Assembly (NCBI RefSeq): GCF_002000545.1
Contig: NZ_MLHL01000032.1
Location: 1-48,801 of the forward strand
Source: Rodentibacter trehalosifermentans
Lineage (GTDB): Bacteria; Pseudomonadota; Gammaproteobacteria; Enterobacterales; Pasteurellaceae
DNA: 48,801 bases
Reading direction: 5' to 3'
In this document: positions 17,746 through 26,906 of the stretch, one piece after another
Position numbering within the stretch: the first letter of the stretch is position 1
How the letters are laid out: each line of letters opens with the position of its first letter
Notes under the pieces: model-generated
Told to the model about the DNA's origin: nothing
The model's database searches: none
The model's input: the letters and a program-made list of their open reading frames with translations, nothing else
Position numbers and translations under genes: made by a program

Positions 17746-19767
17746 TTATTTCTTACCGCTTAATTTCACCAAGTCTGCTGCCATTTTTTCTGCTTCTTTT
17801 AAAAAAAAATCCGGTGCTTCATAATCTTTTGGTAAGGCATCGATATTTTTTAACGGTTTCTTACCTTCACGCTTAAAACGCTCATTGATATCTTTCAAGC
17901 GTCTTGCCTCATCACTATCATTCTCTGCTTTACGCTCTTGGTAGTTCAAAGACATAAATTTACGATTGCGGCGTTCATCACGGATTTTGAGCTCTTCATT
18001 TAATGCAATAAACTCAGGATCTTTTGCTATACGCACCTGATGATTTTTGTCTAATACTGAAACATACCGGCGGGCATTACCGATTTCAGAATACATTGCT
18101 GCCGGAATTTTATCCCAAGGAAGCGCATTATCCTCTTTCTCCTCACCGTTTTCTTTTGCATCAATCACTTCAGGGAAATGAATATCCGCCGAAACCCCTT
18201 TTAACTGCGTTGAACCGCCATTGATACGATAGAATTTTTGAATGGTATATTGCAACACACCCAATGGGGTTTGATCTAAATCATACACAAAGTTTAATGA
18301 ACGGCTTTGTTGAACTGTACCTTTACCAAAGGTATTTTGCCCAATAATAATGCCACGATTATAGTCTTGCATCGCTGCAGCAAAAATTTCGGAAGCTGAT
18401 GCGCTGAAACGGTTAATCATCACAATTAACGGACCTTTATATTGTTCTGCACGATCATCATCTTCATGTATGCGAATACGTTGATAGGCATCACGCACCT
18501 GCACCACCGGGCCATCTGTAATAAATAATCCGCTCAATGCCACCGCTTCCGTTAAAGCTCCACCACCGTTCTCACGCAGATCCACAATCAAGCCTTTCAC
18601 CTGTTTTTTCTCGGCTTTAACCAATAATTTTTTCACATCTTCCGTCAAACCAATGTAGAAACTTGGAATTTTAATCACACCAATATTTTCCCCATCCACT
18701 TTTTCAACGGTTAATTTTGCCGCCTGATCTTCAATGCGCACTTTATCTCGCACCAAAGTTACAATACGGGATTTGCCACCTTTAGCCGGTTCAATTTCCA
18801 AGCGAACTTTAGAACCTTTTTTCCCCTTAATTTTTTCAACAATATCTTCCAAACGCCAACCTACAACGTCTTCAATTTCCCCTTTTTCCTGCCCGACTCC
18901 GACAATTTTATCGCCGGCCTGCAATTTTTTACTGCGTTCTGCCGGTGCTCCCGGAACAAGAGATTTAATCGTTGTTTCGTCATCTTCCGCTTGTAATGTC
19001 GCACCAATTCCTTCCAAAGAAAGATTCATGCTTTCATTAAAACTTTTTGCGGTACGTGGTGCAAGGTAACTGGTATGGGGATCGATTTCACGGGCAAAGG
19101 CATTCAAATAGGTTTGAACAATATCATCTGCTTTTGTTTGTGTTAAACGACGAATGGCTAAATTATAACGTTTTGTCAGTTTATCTTTAATTTCCGGCCA
19201 TTTTTTATCTTTCAACTTCAAATTGATCACATCATTTTTCACCCGCGCTTCCCAAAGACGGTTTGCTTCTTCTTCCGTTTTAGGAAAAGCCGCTTTTTCA
19301 CGATCAATTTCAATTTGATCCTTGCCGGTTAAGTTAGGCTCTTTATCTAATAATGATAGCGCATAAGCATAACGCTCATAACGACGTTTCATCATTAAAT
19401 CATAAATAGCAAAGGCGGCTGAAAGATCACCTTGGTTAAGTTGATCATCTAATTGTGCCCCATATTTGCTGCGCAATTCATCCACATCCGATTGCAAAAA
19501 CATATTGCGGCTATAATCAAGATTTTTGATATAACGATCAAAAATCTTCTCGGAAAAGGCATCATCAAGCTGAAACTTACGATAATGCGACTGTGTTAAG
19601 CGCGTTGTCGCACGTTTTGTTGCCAGCTGATTTTCTTCTGTCGCAGTAGGAATTTGAATATCGCTCAACTTCAATTTAGGTGCAACGGCAAAGCCCACAT
19701 TGGAATGAAAAAGCAACGCACCTAATACCGCACTTGCTAAAAGACTTTTAGACATTGTGAATTTCAT
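17746..19767 (-). CDS. prc: Carboxy-terminal (tail-specific) protease Prc
   Basis: Periplasmic serine protease with a Ser/Lys dyad that degrades proteins with hydrophobic C termini and, with NlpI in E. coli, the endopeptidase MepS. 673 residues (E. coli 682). Signal peptide at residues 1-27. A large N-terminal helical region follows, then a PDZ domain with EGIGATLQAEDDETTIKSL and GAPAERSKKLQAGDKI. The protease core contains VDLRENGGGAL, the serine region NRFSASASEIFAAA and the lysine region TFGKGTVQQ. A basic C-terminal domain (DUF3340 type) ends in VKLSGKK. proQ lies 30 bases upstream; the pair is conserved in enterobacteria. Confidence 0.96.
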   Translation of the reverse strand: MKFTMSKSLLASAVLGALLFHSNVGFAVAPKLKLSDIQIPTATEENQLATKRATTRLTQSHYRKFQLDDAFSEKIFDRYIKNLDYSRNMFLQSDVDELRSKYGAQLDDQLNQGDLSAAFAIYDLMMKRRYERYAYALSLLDKEPNLTGKDQIEIDREKAAFPKTEEEANRLWEARVKNDVINLKLKDKKWPEIKDKLTKRYNLAIRRLTQTKADDIVQTYLNAFAREIDPHTSYLAPRTAKSFNESMNLSLEGIGATLQAEDDETTIKSLVPGAPAERSKKLQAGDKIVGVGQEKGEIEDVVGWRLEDIVEKIKGKKGSKVRLEIEPAKGGKSRIVTLVRDKVRIEDQAAKLTVEKVDGENIGVIKIPSFYIGLTEDVKKLLVKAEKKQVKGLIVDLRENGGGALTEAVALSGLFITDGPVVQVRDAYQRIRIHEDDDRAEQYKGPLIVMINRFSASASEIFAAAMQDYNRGIIIGQNTFGKGTVQQSRSLNFVYDLDQTPLGVLQYTIQKFYRINGGSTQLKGVSADIHFPEVIDAKENGEEKEDNALPWDKIPAAMYSEIGNARRYVSVLDKNHQVRIAKDPEFIALNEELKIRDERRNRKFMSLNYQERKAENDSDEARRLKDINERFKREGKKPLKNIDALPKDYEAPDFFLKEAEKMAADLVKLSGKK

Positions 19768-19797
19768 TTAACCTTTCCCGATAATAAAAATAGCAAA

Positions 19798-20436
19798 TTA
19801 TGCAAACAGACGATCCGCATTAACGTTCATCACCAGACCGTTTTCAAGCTCAACACGTGCCGAATCTTTCAATACTTCAACCACCGTGCCTTTTTTCGCT
19901 TGCTCGCCTACTTTCACCTTAACAGCCGAACCTTTAGAAAGTGTGGCAAAATCGACCGCACTTAATTCCATTTTTGGCTTACGTGGTACTTTTGGATTAT
20001 TTTGGCGGCGGGGTTGACGTTTTTGTTGTGCTTTTTTCGCTGCTAGATCTGCTTTGCGTTTTTCTGCAAATTTCGCTTTCGCTTCAGCAAGCTGTTGTGC
20101 GGCATGAGCAACGTGTTCTGCCTCTAATAAGCCCACCGGATTACCATATAAATCTACACGCTCCGCACCTTCACGGCAGCCATGTAAATAACGCCAGTTT
20201 GAGGTGTATTGACGAAGTGCATGGCGCAATTGGGTTTTACTTACACGCTCATCGTCTTTTAACGCTTCCGCCAAATCTTGGAACAAACCAATTTTTAACG
20301 GTTTTGCTTCACCTTCTAAAATAAAGCAAAGTGGAAATTTTTCAGCTAAATACGCAATAATTTCCTTGTTATTCGTTAATTTTTGTCCGTTTTCCAATGT
20401 TTCTTCAATCTGCACATCAAGTTGAGAATCTGTCAT
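19798..20436 (-). CDS. proQ: RNA chaperone ProQ
   Basis: FinO-family RNA-binding protein that binds structured small RNAs and mRNA 3' ends and protects or matches them. 212 residues (E. coli 232). Residues 25-125 form the FinO domain ([39 protein letters not shown]). A Lys/Arg/Gln-rich linker follows at about 125-160. The C-terminal Tudor-like domain spans 165-212 ([24 protein letters not shown]). It precedes prc by 30 bases. An uptake signal complement sits in the linker-coding DNA. Confidence 0.95.
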   Translation of the reverse strand: MTDSQLDVQIEETLENGQKLTNNKEIIAYLAEKFPLCFILEGEAKPLKIGLFQDLAEALKDDERVSKTQLRHALRQYTSNWRYLHGCREGAERVDLYGNPVGLLEAEHVAHAAQQLAEAKAKFAEKRKADLAAKKAQQKRQPRRQNNPKVPRKPKMELSAVDFATLSKGSAVKVKVGEQAKKGTVVEVLKDSARVELENGLVMNVNADRLFA

Positions 20437-20474
20437 TTTTTGTCCTAGTACTAAAAATAAAAAACTTGCGTAGT

Positions 20475-20678
20475 TTATCGCACTTTAATAAGGCTTGACA
20501 ATGGCTCAAAGGATAACTCTTTTAGCATTTTATGAACAAATTTTGTGATTTTCATAGACGATACGATTTCTTTCCCGAAGTACGTACCATCCCACATAAA
20601 TTCGCTCAACTTCTTCTCTAAAACCCCATCATTTTTTAACCGCACTTTGCCTATTTTTCTGTCTAAAATATCATTCAC
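20475..20678 (-). CDS. Doubtful 67-residue ORF, unknown
   Basis: GTG-initiated frame of 67 residues in the gap between proQ and rpsO. It opens directly after an in-frame stop, has no convincing ribosome-binding site, and contains an uptake signal complement (near 20638). The predicted protein is Lys-rich and resembles no family I know. It may be a remnant of a longer gene or chance. Without it, the 327-base stretch 20437-20763 holds only the rpsO terminator. Confidence 0.2.
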   Translation of the reverse strand: MNDILDRKIGKVRLKNDGVLEKKLSEFMWDGTYFGKEIVSSMKITKFVHKMLKELSFEPLSSLIKVR

Positions 20679-20712
20679 CTATAAATACGATATTACTCAA
20701 ATATTTTTCATA

Positions 20713-20738
20713 TAAAAAAGCCCTCAAAACTGAGGGCT
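20713..20738 (-). terminator. rpsO terminator
   Basis: Leftward strand: AGCCCTC, loop, GAGGGCT, then TTTTTT. Canonical intrinsic terminator 26 bases after the rpsO stop. Confidence 0.9.
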
Positions 20739-20763
20739 AAATTGCTTAATATTGTAATAAAAA

Positions 20764-21033
20764 TTAGCGACGTAAACCTAAACGGGCGATAGTGCTTTGA
20801 TATAAAGCAAGATCAGTACGTTTTAAGTAGTCTAAAAGTTTACGACGACGGGAAACCATACGTAATAAACCACGGCGACCATGGTGGTCTTTTTTGTGCT
20901 CAGCAAAGTGAGCTTGTAAGTGGTTGATTTGTGCAGTTAATAATGCGATTTGCACTTCGGAAGAACCGGTATCTTTCGCATCACGACCAAATTCAGCAAC
21001 GATAGCTGCTTTTTTTTCAGTACTTAGAGACAT
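20764..21033 (-). CDS. rpsO: 30S ribosomal protein S15
   Basis: Primary 16S rRNA-binding protein of the 30S platform, 89 residues, the standard length. Characteristic sequence includes [19 protein letters not shown] and [24 protein letters not shown]. The ATG follows TAGGAG by 7 bases. In E. coli S15 represses its own translation through an mRNA pseudoknot; a possible analogue is present here in the leader (21034-21103). No pnp gene follows; the downstream region is a terminator and a doubtful ORF. Confidence 0.98.
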   Translation of the reverse strand: MSLSTEKKAAIVAEFGRDAKDTGSSEVQIALLTAQINHLQAHFAEHKKDHHGRRGLLRMVSRRRKLLDYLKRTDLALYQSTIARLGLRR

Positions 21034-21136
21034 GTTTTACTCCTAAAAGGTAGGGTTGTTGATACATCATTCGCCGATCTCTAACCCAGCGATGATAAGG
21101 AGTGGGCATTCTATAAGTAGAAGCAAACAAAATCAA
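21034..21136 (-). promoter_or_regulatory. rpsO promoter and structured leader (candidate S15 autoregulatory element)
   Basis: Leftward promoter: -35 TTGATT (21136-21131), 17-base spacer, -10 TAGAAT (21113-21108), start near 21101-21103. In the leader of about 70 bases, 21096-21089 pairs with 21074-21066 (8 pairs, one bulge). The hairpin loop contains GGGTT (21087-21083), which can pair with AACCC (21057-21053), giving an H-type pseudoknot that ends 8 bases before the TAGGAG ribosome-binding site. Alternatively ACTCCT at the 5' end (21103-21098) pairs perfectly with AGGAGT of the ribosome-binding site (21044-21039). Two exclusive folds suit S15 control; this is inferred, not shown. Confidence 0.5.
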
Positions 21137-21178
21137 GCAATAGATGTGATTTCCTAAAAAGTAGATAAATAATATGGT

Positions 21179-21202
21179 AAAAAGGTTGGGATATCCCAAC
21201 CT
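21179..21202 (-). terminator. hldE terminator
   Basis: AAGGTTGGG-ATAT-CCCAACCTT, a perfect 9-bp stem, followed by TTTTT on the leftward strand, 18 bases after the hldE stop. Confidence 0.9.
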
Positions 21203-21219
21203 TCTCTTATCTACTCTAC

Positions 21220-22650
21220 TTAATCTTTCAATGCTTTGATTTTCTCAATAACATTAGTGGTGGAACAACCGTTTTCAAAGTTGAGCACTTTCACTTCCCC
21301 ACCATTTGCCCACACTTCTTGGCTACCGGCAATCTCTTCCGGTTTGTAATCACCGCCTTTTACCAACAAATCCGGTAGGATTTCACCAATTAGGCGTTGT
21401 GGGGTGTCTTCCGTGAAAGGCACAAGCCAATCCACGGAGGACAACCCTGCCAATACGGCCATTCGGGTGTCAAGATTGTTAATTGGGCGGGTTTCGCCTT
21501 TTAAGCGTTTGACGGAATCATCGCTATTTACCGCAACAATTAAACGATCCCCTAATTTACGGGCATTTTCAAGATAAGACACATGCCCCGGATGCAAAAT
21601 ATCAAAACAACCGTTTGTCATCACAATTTTTTCTCCACGGGCTTTGGCTTGCTTAACGGCATCTTTAAGTTGTCCCTCTGTCATCATCCCAAAACCGGTT
21701 TCCGGACGGGCGTGAATGGCATTTTCAAGCTCGACATTAGAAACCGTTGACGTCCCCAATTTACCCACCACAATACCTGCGGCAACATTGGCTAAATAAC
21801 AGGCTTCTTCAAAGGAACGTCCATCGGCAAGGGCGGTTGCCAACACGCTAATTACGGTATCCCCTGCGCCGGTCACATCAAAGACTTCTTTTGCCACTGT
21901 AGGGAGATGATAGGGTTCTTGATTAGGGCGCAACAAAGTCATCCCTTTTTCTGAGCGGGTCACTAAAAGTGCGGTCAATTCAATATCAGAAATTAATTTT
22001 AGCCCTTTTTCGATGATTTCTTCTTCCGTGTTGCATTTCCCCACCACGGCTTCAAATTCTGCCATATTCGGTGTGAGCAAGGTAGCACCACGATAACGTT
22101 CAAAATCTGTCCCTTTTGGATCGATAAGTACCGGTACATTGGCTGTTCGTGCAATTTGGATCATTTTTTGCACTTCTTTTAACGTGCCTTTACCGTAATC
22201 GGAAAGCACCAAAGCACCATAATTTTTGACCGCACTTTCTAATTTGGTCAGCAAATCTTTGCAATCCACATTTTGGAAATCTTCTTCAAAATCAAGTCGT
22301 AAAAGCTGCTGATGGCGGGATAAAATACGCAATTTGGTAATGGTTGGATGGCTGCTTAATGCCACGAAATTACAATCAATTTTTTGATTTTTTAACAAAT
22401 GCGACAATGCCGCACCGGTTTCATCTTGCCCAATCAAGCCCATCAACTGAACCGGTACATTGAGTGATGCAATGTTCATCGCCACATTCGCCGCACCACC
22501 GGCACGCTCTTCATTTTCTTGCACACGCACCACCGGCACCGGTGCTTCAGGTGAAATACGATTGGTGGCACCAAACCAATAACGATCAAGCATAACATCG
22601 CCTAATACAAGGACTTTTGCCTGTTTAAATTCTGCTAAATACTGAGCCAT
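21220..22650 (-). CDS. hldE: Bifunctional heptose kinase/adenylyltransferase HldE
   Basis: Makes ADP-D-glycero-beta-D-manno-heptose for the LPS inner core: phosphorylates heptose 7-phosphate at C1, then, after GmhB, adds AMP. 476 residues (E. coli 477). The N-terminal PfkB-type kinase carries [34 protein letters not shown] and the catalytic [11 protein letters not shown]. The C-terminal nucleotidyltransferase from about residue 340 has [17 protein letters not shown] (HxGH). ATG 22650 is chosen over a frame 15 residues longer because it matches the family start. Formerly rfaE. Divergent from lpxL, the same arrangement as HI1526-HI1527. Confidence 0.97.
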   Translation of the reverse strand: MAQYLAEFKQAKVLVLGDVMLDRYWFGATNRISPEAPVPVVRVQENEERAGGAANVAMNIASLNVPVQLMGLIGQDETGAALSHLLKNQKIDCNFVALSSHPTITKLRILSRHQQLLRLDFEEDFQNVDCKDLLTKLESAVKNYGALVLSDYGKGTLKEVQKMIQIARTANVPVLIDPKGTDFERYRGATLLTPNMAEFEAVVGKCNTEEEIIEKGLKLISDIELTALLVTRSEKGMTLLRPNQEPYHLPTVAKEVFDVTGAGDTVISVLATALADGRSFEEACYLANVAAGIVVGKLGTSTVSNVELENAIHARPETGFGMMTEGQLKDAVKQAKARGEKIVMTNGCFDILHPGHVSYLENARKLGDRLIVAVNSDDSVKRLKGETRPINNLDTRMAVLAGLSSVDWLVPFTEDTPQRLIGEILPDLLVKGGDYKPEEIAGSQEVWANGGEVKVLNFENGCSTTNVIEKIKALKD

Positions 22651-22747
22651 ATTATTCTCTCTTGGAAAAATTGGCGTGATTTTACCATAAGTCATTTTTA
22701 CGTTAAACTACCGCGCAATTTCACGAGGAATGAATGATTAACTGCCC

Positions 22748-23683
22748 ATGAAAAAGACCAAACTGCCAACCTTTCAACCTGCCTTTCTTGCGCCAAAATA
22801 TTGGGGCTTTTGGCTTGCTGTGGGGATTTGGCGTATGCTACTTTTATTGCCCTACCCAATTTTACGCCATATTGGAAACGCATTAGGCTGGCTTTTTTCT
22901 CGGTTGAAAATCGGCAAACGCCGGGCGGCTATTGCACGCCGAAATCTGGCACTTTGCTTTCCCGATATGCCGGAAAGCGAGCGAGAAACCCTGTTACAAG
23001 AAAATTTACGCTCAGTGGGCATGGCCATCATTGAAACGGGTATGGCATGGTTTTGGTCTGATGCCCGTATAAAAAAATGGTCGAAAATTGAAGGATTACA
23101 TCATCTCAAAGCGAACCAACAAGACGGCATTATTTTTGTTGGTGTGCATTTTCTCACATTAGAACTTGGCGCACGCATTGTGGGGTTACATCACCCCGGA
23201 TTAGGTGTCTATCGCCCCAATGATAATCCGCTGATGGACTGGCTACAAACCCAAGGGCGCTTGCGTTCAAATAAAGATATGCTGGATCGCAAAGACCTTC
23301 GCGGTATGATTAAAGCTCTGCGTCAGGGGGAAACCATTTGGTATGCGCCCGATCACGATTACGGGCGAAAAAATGCGGTGTTTGTGCCATTTTTTGCCGT
23401 ACCTGATGCTTGCACTACCACCGGCAGCTACTATTTATTAAAATCTTCACCAAAAAGTAAAATCATCCCCTTTGCACCGCTTCGAAATAGAGATGGTTCC
23501 GGCTACACGGTGAGTATTTCCTCTCCGGTGGATTTCACCGATTTAGATGATGAAAAAAGCATTGCAATACGCATGAACCGGCTTGTCGAAAAAGAAATTC
23601 TAAAAGGTGTGGCGCAATATATGTGGCTACACCGCCGTTTTAAAACTCGTCCAAATGAAAGTGATCCGAGCTTATATGATTAA
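22748..23683 (+). CDS. lpxL: Lipid A lauroyl/myristoyl acyltransferase LpxL (HtrB)
   Basis: Inner-membrane acyltransferase that adds a secondary acyl chain to Kdo2-lipid IVA. 311 residues, like H. influenzae HtrB. One N-terminal membrane segment lies around residues 20-45 (GFWLAVGIWRMLLLLPYP). The catalytic HX4E motif is in FVGVHFLTLELG, followed by GVYRPNDNPLMDW and IWYAPDHDYGRK, typical of LpxL/LpxM. LpxL is preferred over LpxM from similarity to HtrB and the hldE neighbour. It terminates in an inverted-USS hairpin that begins in the stop codon. Confidence 0.93.
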   Translation: MKKTKLPTFQPAFLAPKYWGFWLAVGIWRMLLLLPYPILRHIGNALGWLFSRLKIGKRRAAIARRNLALCFPDMPESERETLLQENLRSVGMAIIETGMAWFWSDARIKKWSKIEGLHHLKANQQDGIIFVGVHFLTLELGARIVGLHHPGLGVYRPNDNPLMDWLQTQGRLRSNKDMLDRKDLRGMIKALRQGETIWYAPDHDYGRKNAVFVPFFAVPDACTTTGSYYLLKSSPKSKIIPFAPLRNRDGSGYTVSISSPVDFTDLDDEKSIAIRMNRLVEKEILKGVAQYMWLHRRFKTRPNESDPSLYD

Positions 23684-23711
23684 AGTGCGGTCGAAAACAA
23701 CCGCACTTTTT
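23682..23711 (+). terminator. Inverted-USS terminator after lpxL
   Basis: AAAGTGCGGT and ACCGCACTTT across a loop of about 8 bases, then TT. The first arm overlaps the lpxL TAA stop. Confidence 0.8.
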
Positions 23712-23757
23712 GATACACTCTCTGGCAATTTTTTTCTCTTTAATGAATAACCTAAAC

Positions 23758-25656
23758 ATGACAACGCAATATTCAGCTCAAGAAATTACGGTGTTAAAAG
23801 ATCTTGAACCGGTGCAAGTTCGTCCCGGTATGTACACCGATACCACCCGCCCTAATCACCTCGCACAAGAAGTGATAGATAACAGTGTAGATGAAGCCCT
23901 TGCCGGGTTCGCCACAAAAATTGAAGTGATTTTACATGCCGATCAATCCCTTGAAGTCATTGATAACGGTCGGGGAATGCCGGTGGATATTCACCCGACT
24001 GAAGGAGTTTCCGGTGTAGAGGTGATTTTAACCAAGCTTCACGCAGGCGGTAAATTTTCCAATAAAAACTATGAATTTGCCGGTGGCTTACATGGTGTGG
24101 GGATTTCTGTGGTAAACGCCCTTTCCGAACGGGTGGATATTCAAGTTAAACGTAATGGTGAAGTGTATAAAATTGCCTTTGAAAATGGGGTGAAAGTCGA
24201 AGAATTGGAAGTGATCGGCACCTGTGGCAGACGTACCACCGGCACCACCGTTCATTTTAAACCTAACCCAAAATATTTCGATAATGCAAAATTTTCCGTC
24301 AGCCGCCTACGTCATTTATTGCGAGCCAAAGCCGTGCTTTGCTCAGGGCTGGAAATCAAATTCACGGATAAAGTTAACAATACCCAGGATGTTTGGCTAT
24401 ACGAAGACGGCTTGTCCGACTATCTTATTGAAGCGGTCAATGGCTATGAAACCCTCCCGGAAAAACCTTTCGTGGGCGAATTTAAAGGGAGTAATGAAGC
24501 GGTTAGCTGGGCGTTATTATGGCTACCTGAAGGTGGCGAGTTAATCGGTGAGAGCTATGTGAATTTGATCCCAACCATTCAAGGGGGGACACACGTCAAC
24601 GGCTTACGCCAAGGTTTGCTTGATGCCATTCGAGAATTTTGCGAATTCCGCAATTTGCTTCCCCGTGGGGTCAAACTGACCGCTGATGATATTTGGGATC
24701 GCTGCGCTTATATTCTTTCGCTCAAAATGCAAGATGCCCAATTTGCCGGTCAAACCAAAGAACGCTTGTCCTCTCGTCAAAGTGCGGTCTTTGTGAGCGG
24801 TGTTTTAAAAGATGCCTTTAGCCTATGGCTTAACCAAAATGTGCAAGATGCGGAAAAACTCGCTGAAATGGCGATAAGCTCTGCCCAACGCCGTTTGCGT
24901 GCAGCGAAAAAAGTGGTACGGAAAAAATTGGTGAGTGGCCCCGCATTACCGGGTAAATTAGCAGATTGTGGTTCTCAAGATCTGGAGAAAACCGAGCTTT
25001 TCTTAGTGGAAGGGGATTCTGCGGGAGGCTCTGCCAAACAAGCCCGAGATCGTGAATATCAGGCGATTTTGCCTTTGCGTGGAAAAATTTTAAATACTTG
25101 GGAAGTGTCACCGGAACAAGTGCTTGGATCGACTGAAATCCACGATATTGCGGTGGCATTGGGTATCGATCCGGACAATGATGATCTCTCCCAACTCCGC
25201 TACGGAAAAGTCTGTATTCTTGCCGATGCGGATTCCGACGGCTTACACATTGCCACGCTACTTTGTGCGTTATTCTTACGCCATTTCCCAAAATTGGTAC
25301 AGGAAGGGCACGTTTATGTCGCCATGCCGCCGCTTTATCGCATTGATTTGAATAAAGAGGTGTTTTATGCCTTAGATGAGGGGGAAAAAGAGGCAATTTT
25401 AGATCGCTTGAAAAATAAAAAAGGCAAACCAAACGTTCAGCGTTTCAAAGGTTTGGGTGAAATGAACCCCGCTCAACTACGGGAAACCACCATGGATCCA
25501 AATACCCGCCGCCTTGTGCAACTCACCTACCAGTCAGAAGAAGAACAAGGCAAAGAAACCTTAGAACTGATGGATATGTTACTGGCGAAAAAACGTTCCG
25601 AAGATCGCAAAAACTGGTTGCAAACCAAGGGTGATCAAGTAGATTTAGCCGTGTAA
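23758..25656 (+). CDS. parE: DNA topoisomerase IV subunit B
   Basis: ATPase subunit of topoisomerase IV, which decatenates daughter chromosomes. 632 residues. The start is ATG 23758 (MTTQYSAQEITVLKDLEPVQVRPGMY), the family N terminus; a frame with 16 extra residues overlaps the terminator region. The GHKL ATPase has EVIDNSVDEALAG, VIDNGRGMPVDIHP and GGLHGVGISVVNAL. The TOPRIM domain has LFLVEGDSAGGSAKQ, LPLRGKILN and ADADSDGLHI. IQRFKGLGEMNP-like sequence is near the C terminus. In H. influenzae parC follows immediately; here nirK and a membrane-protein gene lie between. Confidence 0.97.
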   Translation: MTTQYSAQEITVLKDLEPVQVRPGMYTDTTRPNHLAQEVIDNSVDEALAGFATKIEVILHADQSLEVIDNGRGMPVDIHPTEGVSGVEVILTKLHAGGKFSNKNYEFAGGLHGVGISVVNALSERVDIQVKRNGEVYKIAFENGVKVEELEVIGTCGRRTTGTTVHFKPNPKYFDNAKFSVSRLRHLLRAKAVLCSGLEIKFTDKVNNTQDVWLYEDGLSDYLIEAVNGYETLPEKPFVGEFKGSNEAVSWALLWLPEGGELIGESYVNLIPTIQGGTHVNGLRQGLLDAIREFCEFRNLLPRGVKLTADDIWDRCAYILSLKMQDAQFAGQTKERLSSRQSAVFVSGVLKDAFSLWLNQNVQDAEKLAEMAISSAQRRLRAAKKVVRKKLVSGPALPGKLADCGSQDLEKTELFLVEGDSAGGSAKQARDREYQAILPLRGKILNTWEVSPEQVLGSTEIHDIAVALGIDPDNDDLSQLRYGKVCILADADSDGLHIATLLCALFLRHFPKLVQEGHVYVAMPPLYRIDLNKEVFYALDEGEKEAILDRLKNKKGKPNVQRFKGLGEMNPAQLRETTMDPNTRRLVQLTYQSEEEQGKETLELMDMLLAKKRSEDRKNWLQTKGDQVDLAV

Positions 25657-25678
25657 TTGACAATAAAGCAGGTAAAAA

Positions 25679-26851
25679 ATGAACGAACGACGCCGTGATT
25701 TTCTTAAGAATACCACATTAAGCATTGCCACATTGAGTCTCGGAGCAGGTTTAATTCAAATGCCGGCTCAAGCGGAAGGCAAAACCATGGAAAAAACCTT
25801 CACAGAACTACCTGAAATTGAGGCAGAAATCACACTTGCACCGCAGGTGCCAAAACCCGTTGATCGCAATTATCCGGCAAAAGTAGTGGTAAAACTGACC
25901 GCACTTGAAAAAATTATGGAATTGATGGAAGGGGTACAATACAAATTTTGGACATTTAATGGCAATGTGCCGGCCCCCTTTATTCGGGTACGGGAAGGCG
26001 ATATAGTGGAGGTAAAACTCTCCAACTCTGCCAGTTCAATGATGTCTCATAGCATTGATTTTCATGCGGCAGCCGTCCCAATGGGTGGCGCAATCGCCAG
26101 TGAAACTGCGCCAAGCAGAACCGGAACCTTTCAATTTAAAGCCTTGCGTTCGGGCATTTATTTGTATCATTGTGGTAGTCAGCCGGTCGCCGTACATCTT
26201 GCCAAGGGAATGTATGGCTTAATTTTAGTTGAGCCAAAAGAAGGTTTACCAAAAGTCGATCGTGAATTTTATATTATGCAAAGCGAATTTTACGTGAAAG
26301 GGCAATTTGGTGAACCGGGTTTGCAGCCCTTTAGCATGAGTAAAGCCATTGATGAACGCCCTGATTATGTGCTATTCAATGGCAAAGTCGGTTCCATGAT
26401 GGGGGAAAATGCCCTTCAAGCCAAAACCAGTGAAAAAATTCGTTTCTTTATTGGTAATGCCGGTCCTAACCTGGTTTCATCATTCCATTTAATCGGTGCG
26501 GTGTTTGATAATGTCTATGTGGAAGGCGGTACATTGCTCAACCATAATGTGCAAACCACGCTGATTCCCTCAGGTGGTGCGACTATTGTGGAAACCCAAA
26601 TTGATGTGCCTGGTACTTATGTATTTATGGATCATTCCATTTTTCGTGCCGCTAACAAGGGAACAATGGGACAAATTGTAGTTACGGGAGAGCAAAATCC
26701 GTCCATTTATTCCGGTAGATTAAAAGATGAACCCATTAAAAATGACCCGAACCCACAAAAACCGCAACCTGTGCCTTATGAAATCGACAGTCATAAAGGC
26801 ATGATGCAACACAACCATGCAGATATGGAAAGCGGCGCGACGAAGAAATAA
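25679..26851 (+). CDS. nirK: Copper-containing nitrite reductase NirK (AniA-like), Tat-exported
   Basis: Periplasmic trimeric enzyme reducing nitrite to nitric oxide. 390 residues with a twin-arginine signal, NERRRDFLKNTTLS, cleaved near AQA (about residue 32). All copper and catalytic residues are present with canonical spacing: type 1 copper His124, Cys165, His173 and Met178; type 2 copper His129, His164 and His319; catalytic Asp127 and His270. Segments such as NLVSSFHLIGAVFDNVYVEGG and DHSIFRAANKG resemble Neisseria AniA, but this protein is Tat-exported, not an obvious lipoprotein. The last 19 residues are His/Met-rich. Only 22 bases separate it from parE, so a promoter would have to lie within parE or be shared. 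Confidence 0.95.
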   Translation: MNERRRDFLKNTTLSIATLSLGAGLIQMPAQAEGKTMEKTFTELPEIEAEITLAPQVPKPVDRNYPAKVVVKLTALEKIMELMEGVQYKFWTFNGNVPAPFIRVREGDIVEVKLSNSASSMMSHSIDFHAAAVPMGGAIASETAPSRTGTFQFKALRSGIYLYHCGSQPVAVHLAKGMYGLILVEPKEGLPKVDREFYIMQSEFYVKGQFGEPGLQPFSMSKAIDERPDYVLFNGKVGSMMGENALQAKTSEKIRFFIGNAGPNLVSSFHLIGAVFDNVYVEGGTLLNHNVQTTLIPSGGATIVETQIDVPGTYVFMDHSIFRAANKGTMGQIVVTGEQNPSIYSGRLKDEPIKNDPNPQKPQPVPYEIDSHKGMMQHNHADMESGATKK

Positions 26852-26906
26852 TCTAAAAGTGCGGTCAAATTTTTAATCATTTTTGGGCAGATACAAAGAA
26901 AATTTT

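Noticed and set aside
20475-20678. 67-residue ORF between proQ and rpsO as a confident gene
   Set aside because: GTG start right after a stop, poor ribosome-binding site and an uptake signal inside; kept only as a very low-confidence feature.
21017-21199. 60-residue leftward frame covering the rpsO leader and 5' end
   Set aside because: Overlaps the promoter and leader of rpsO out of frame; no ribosome-binding site.
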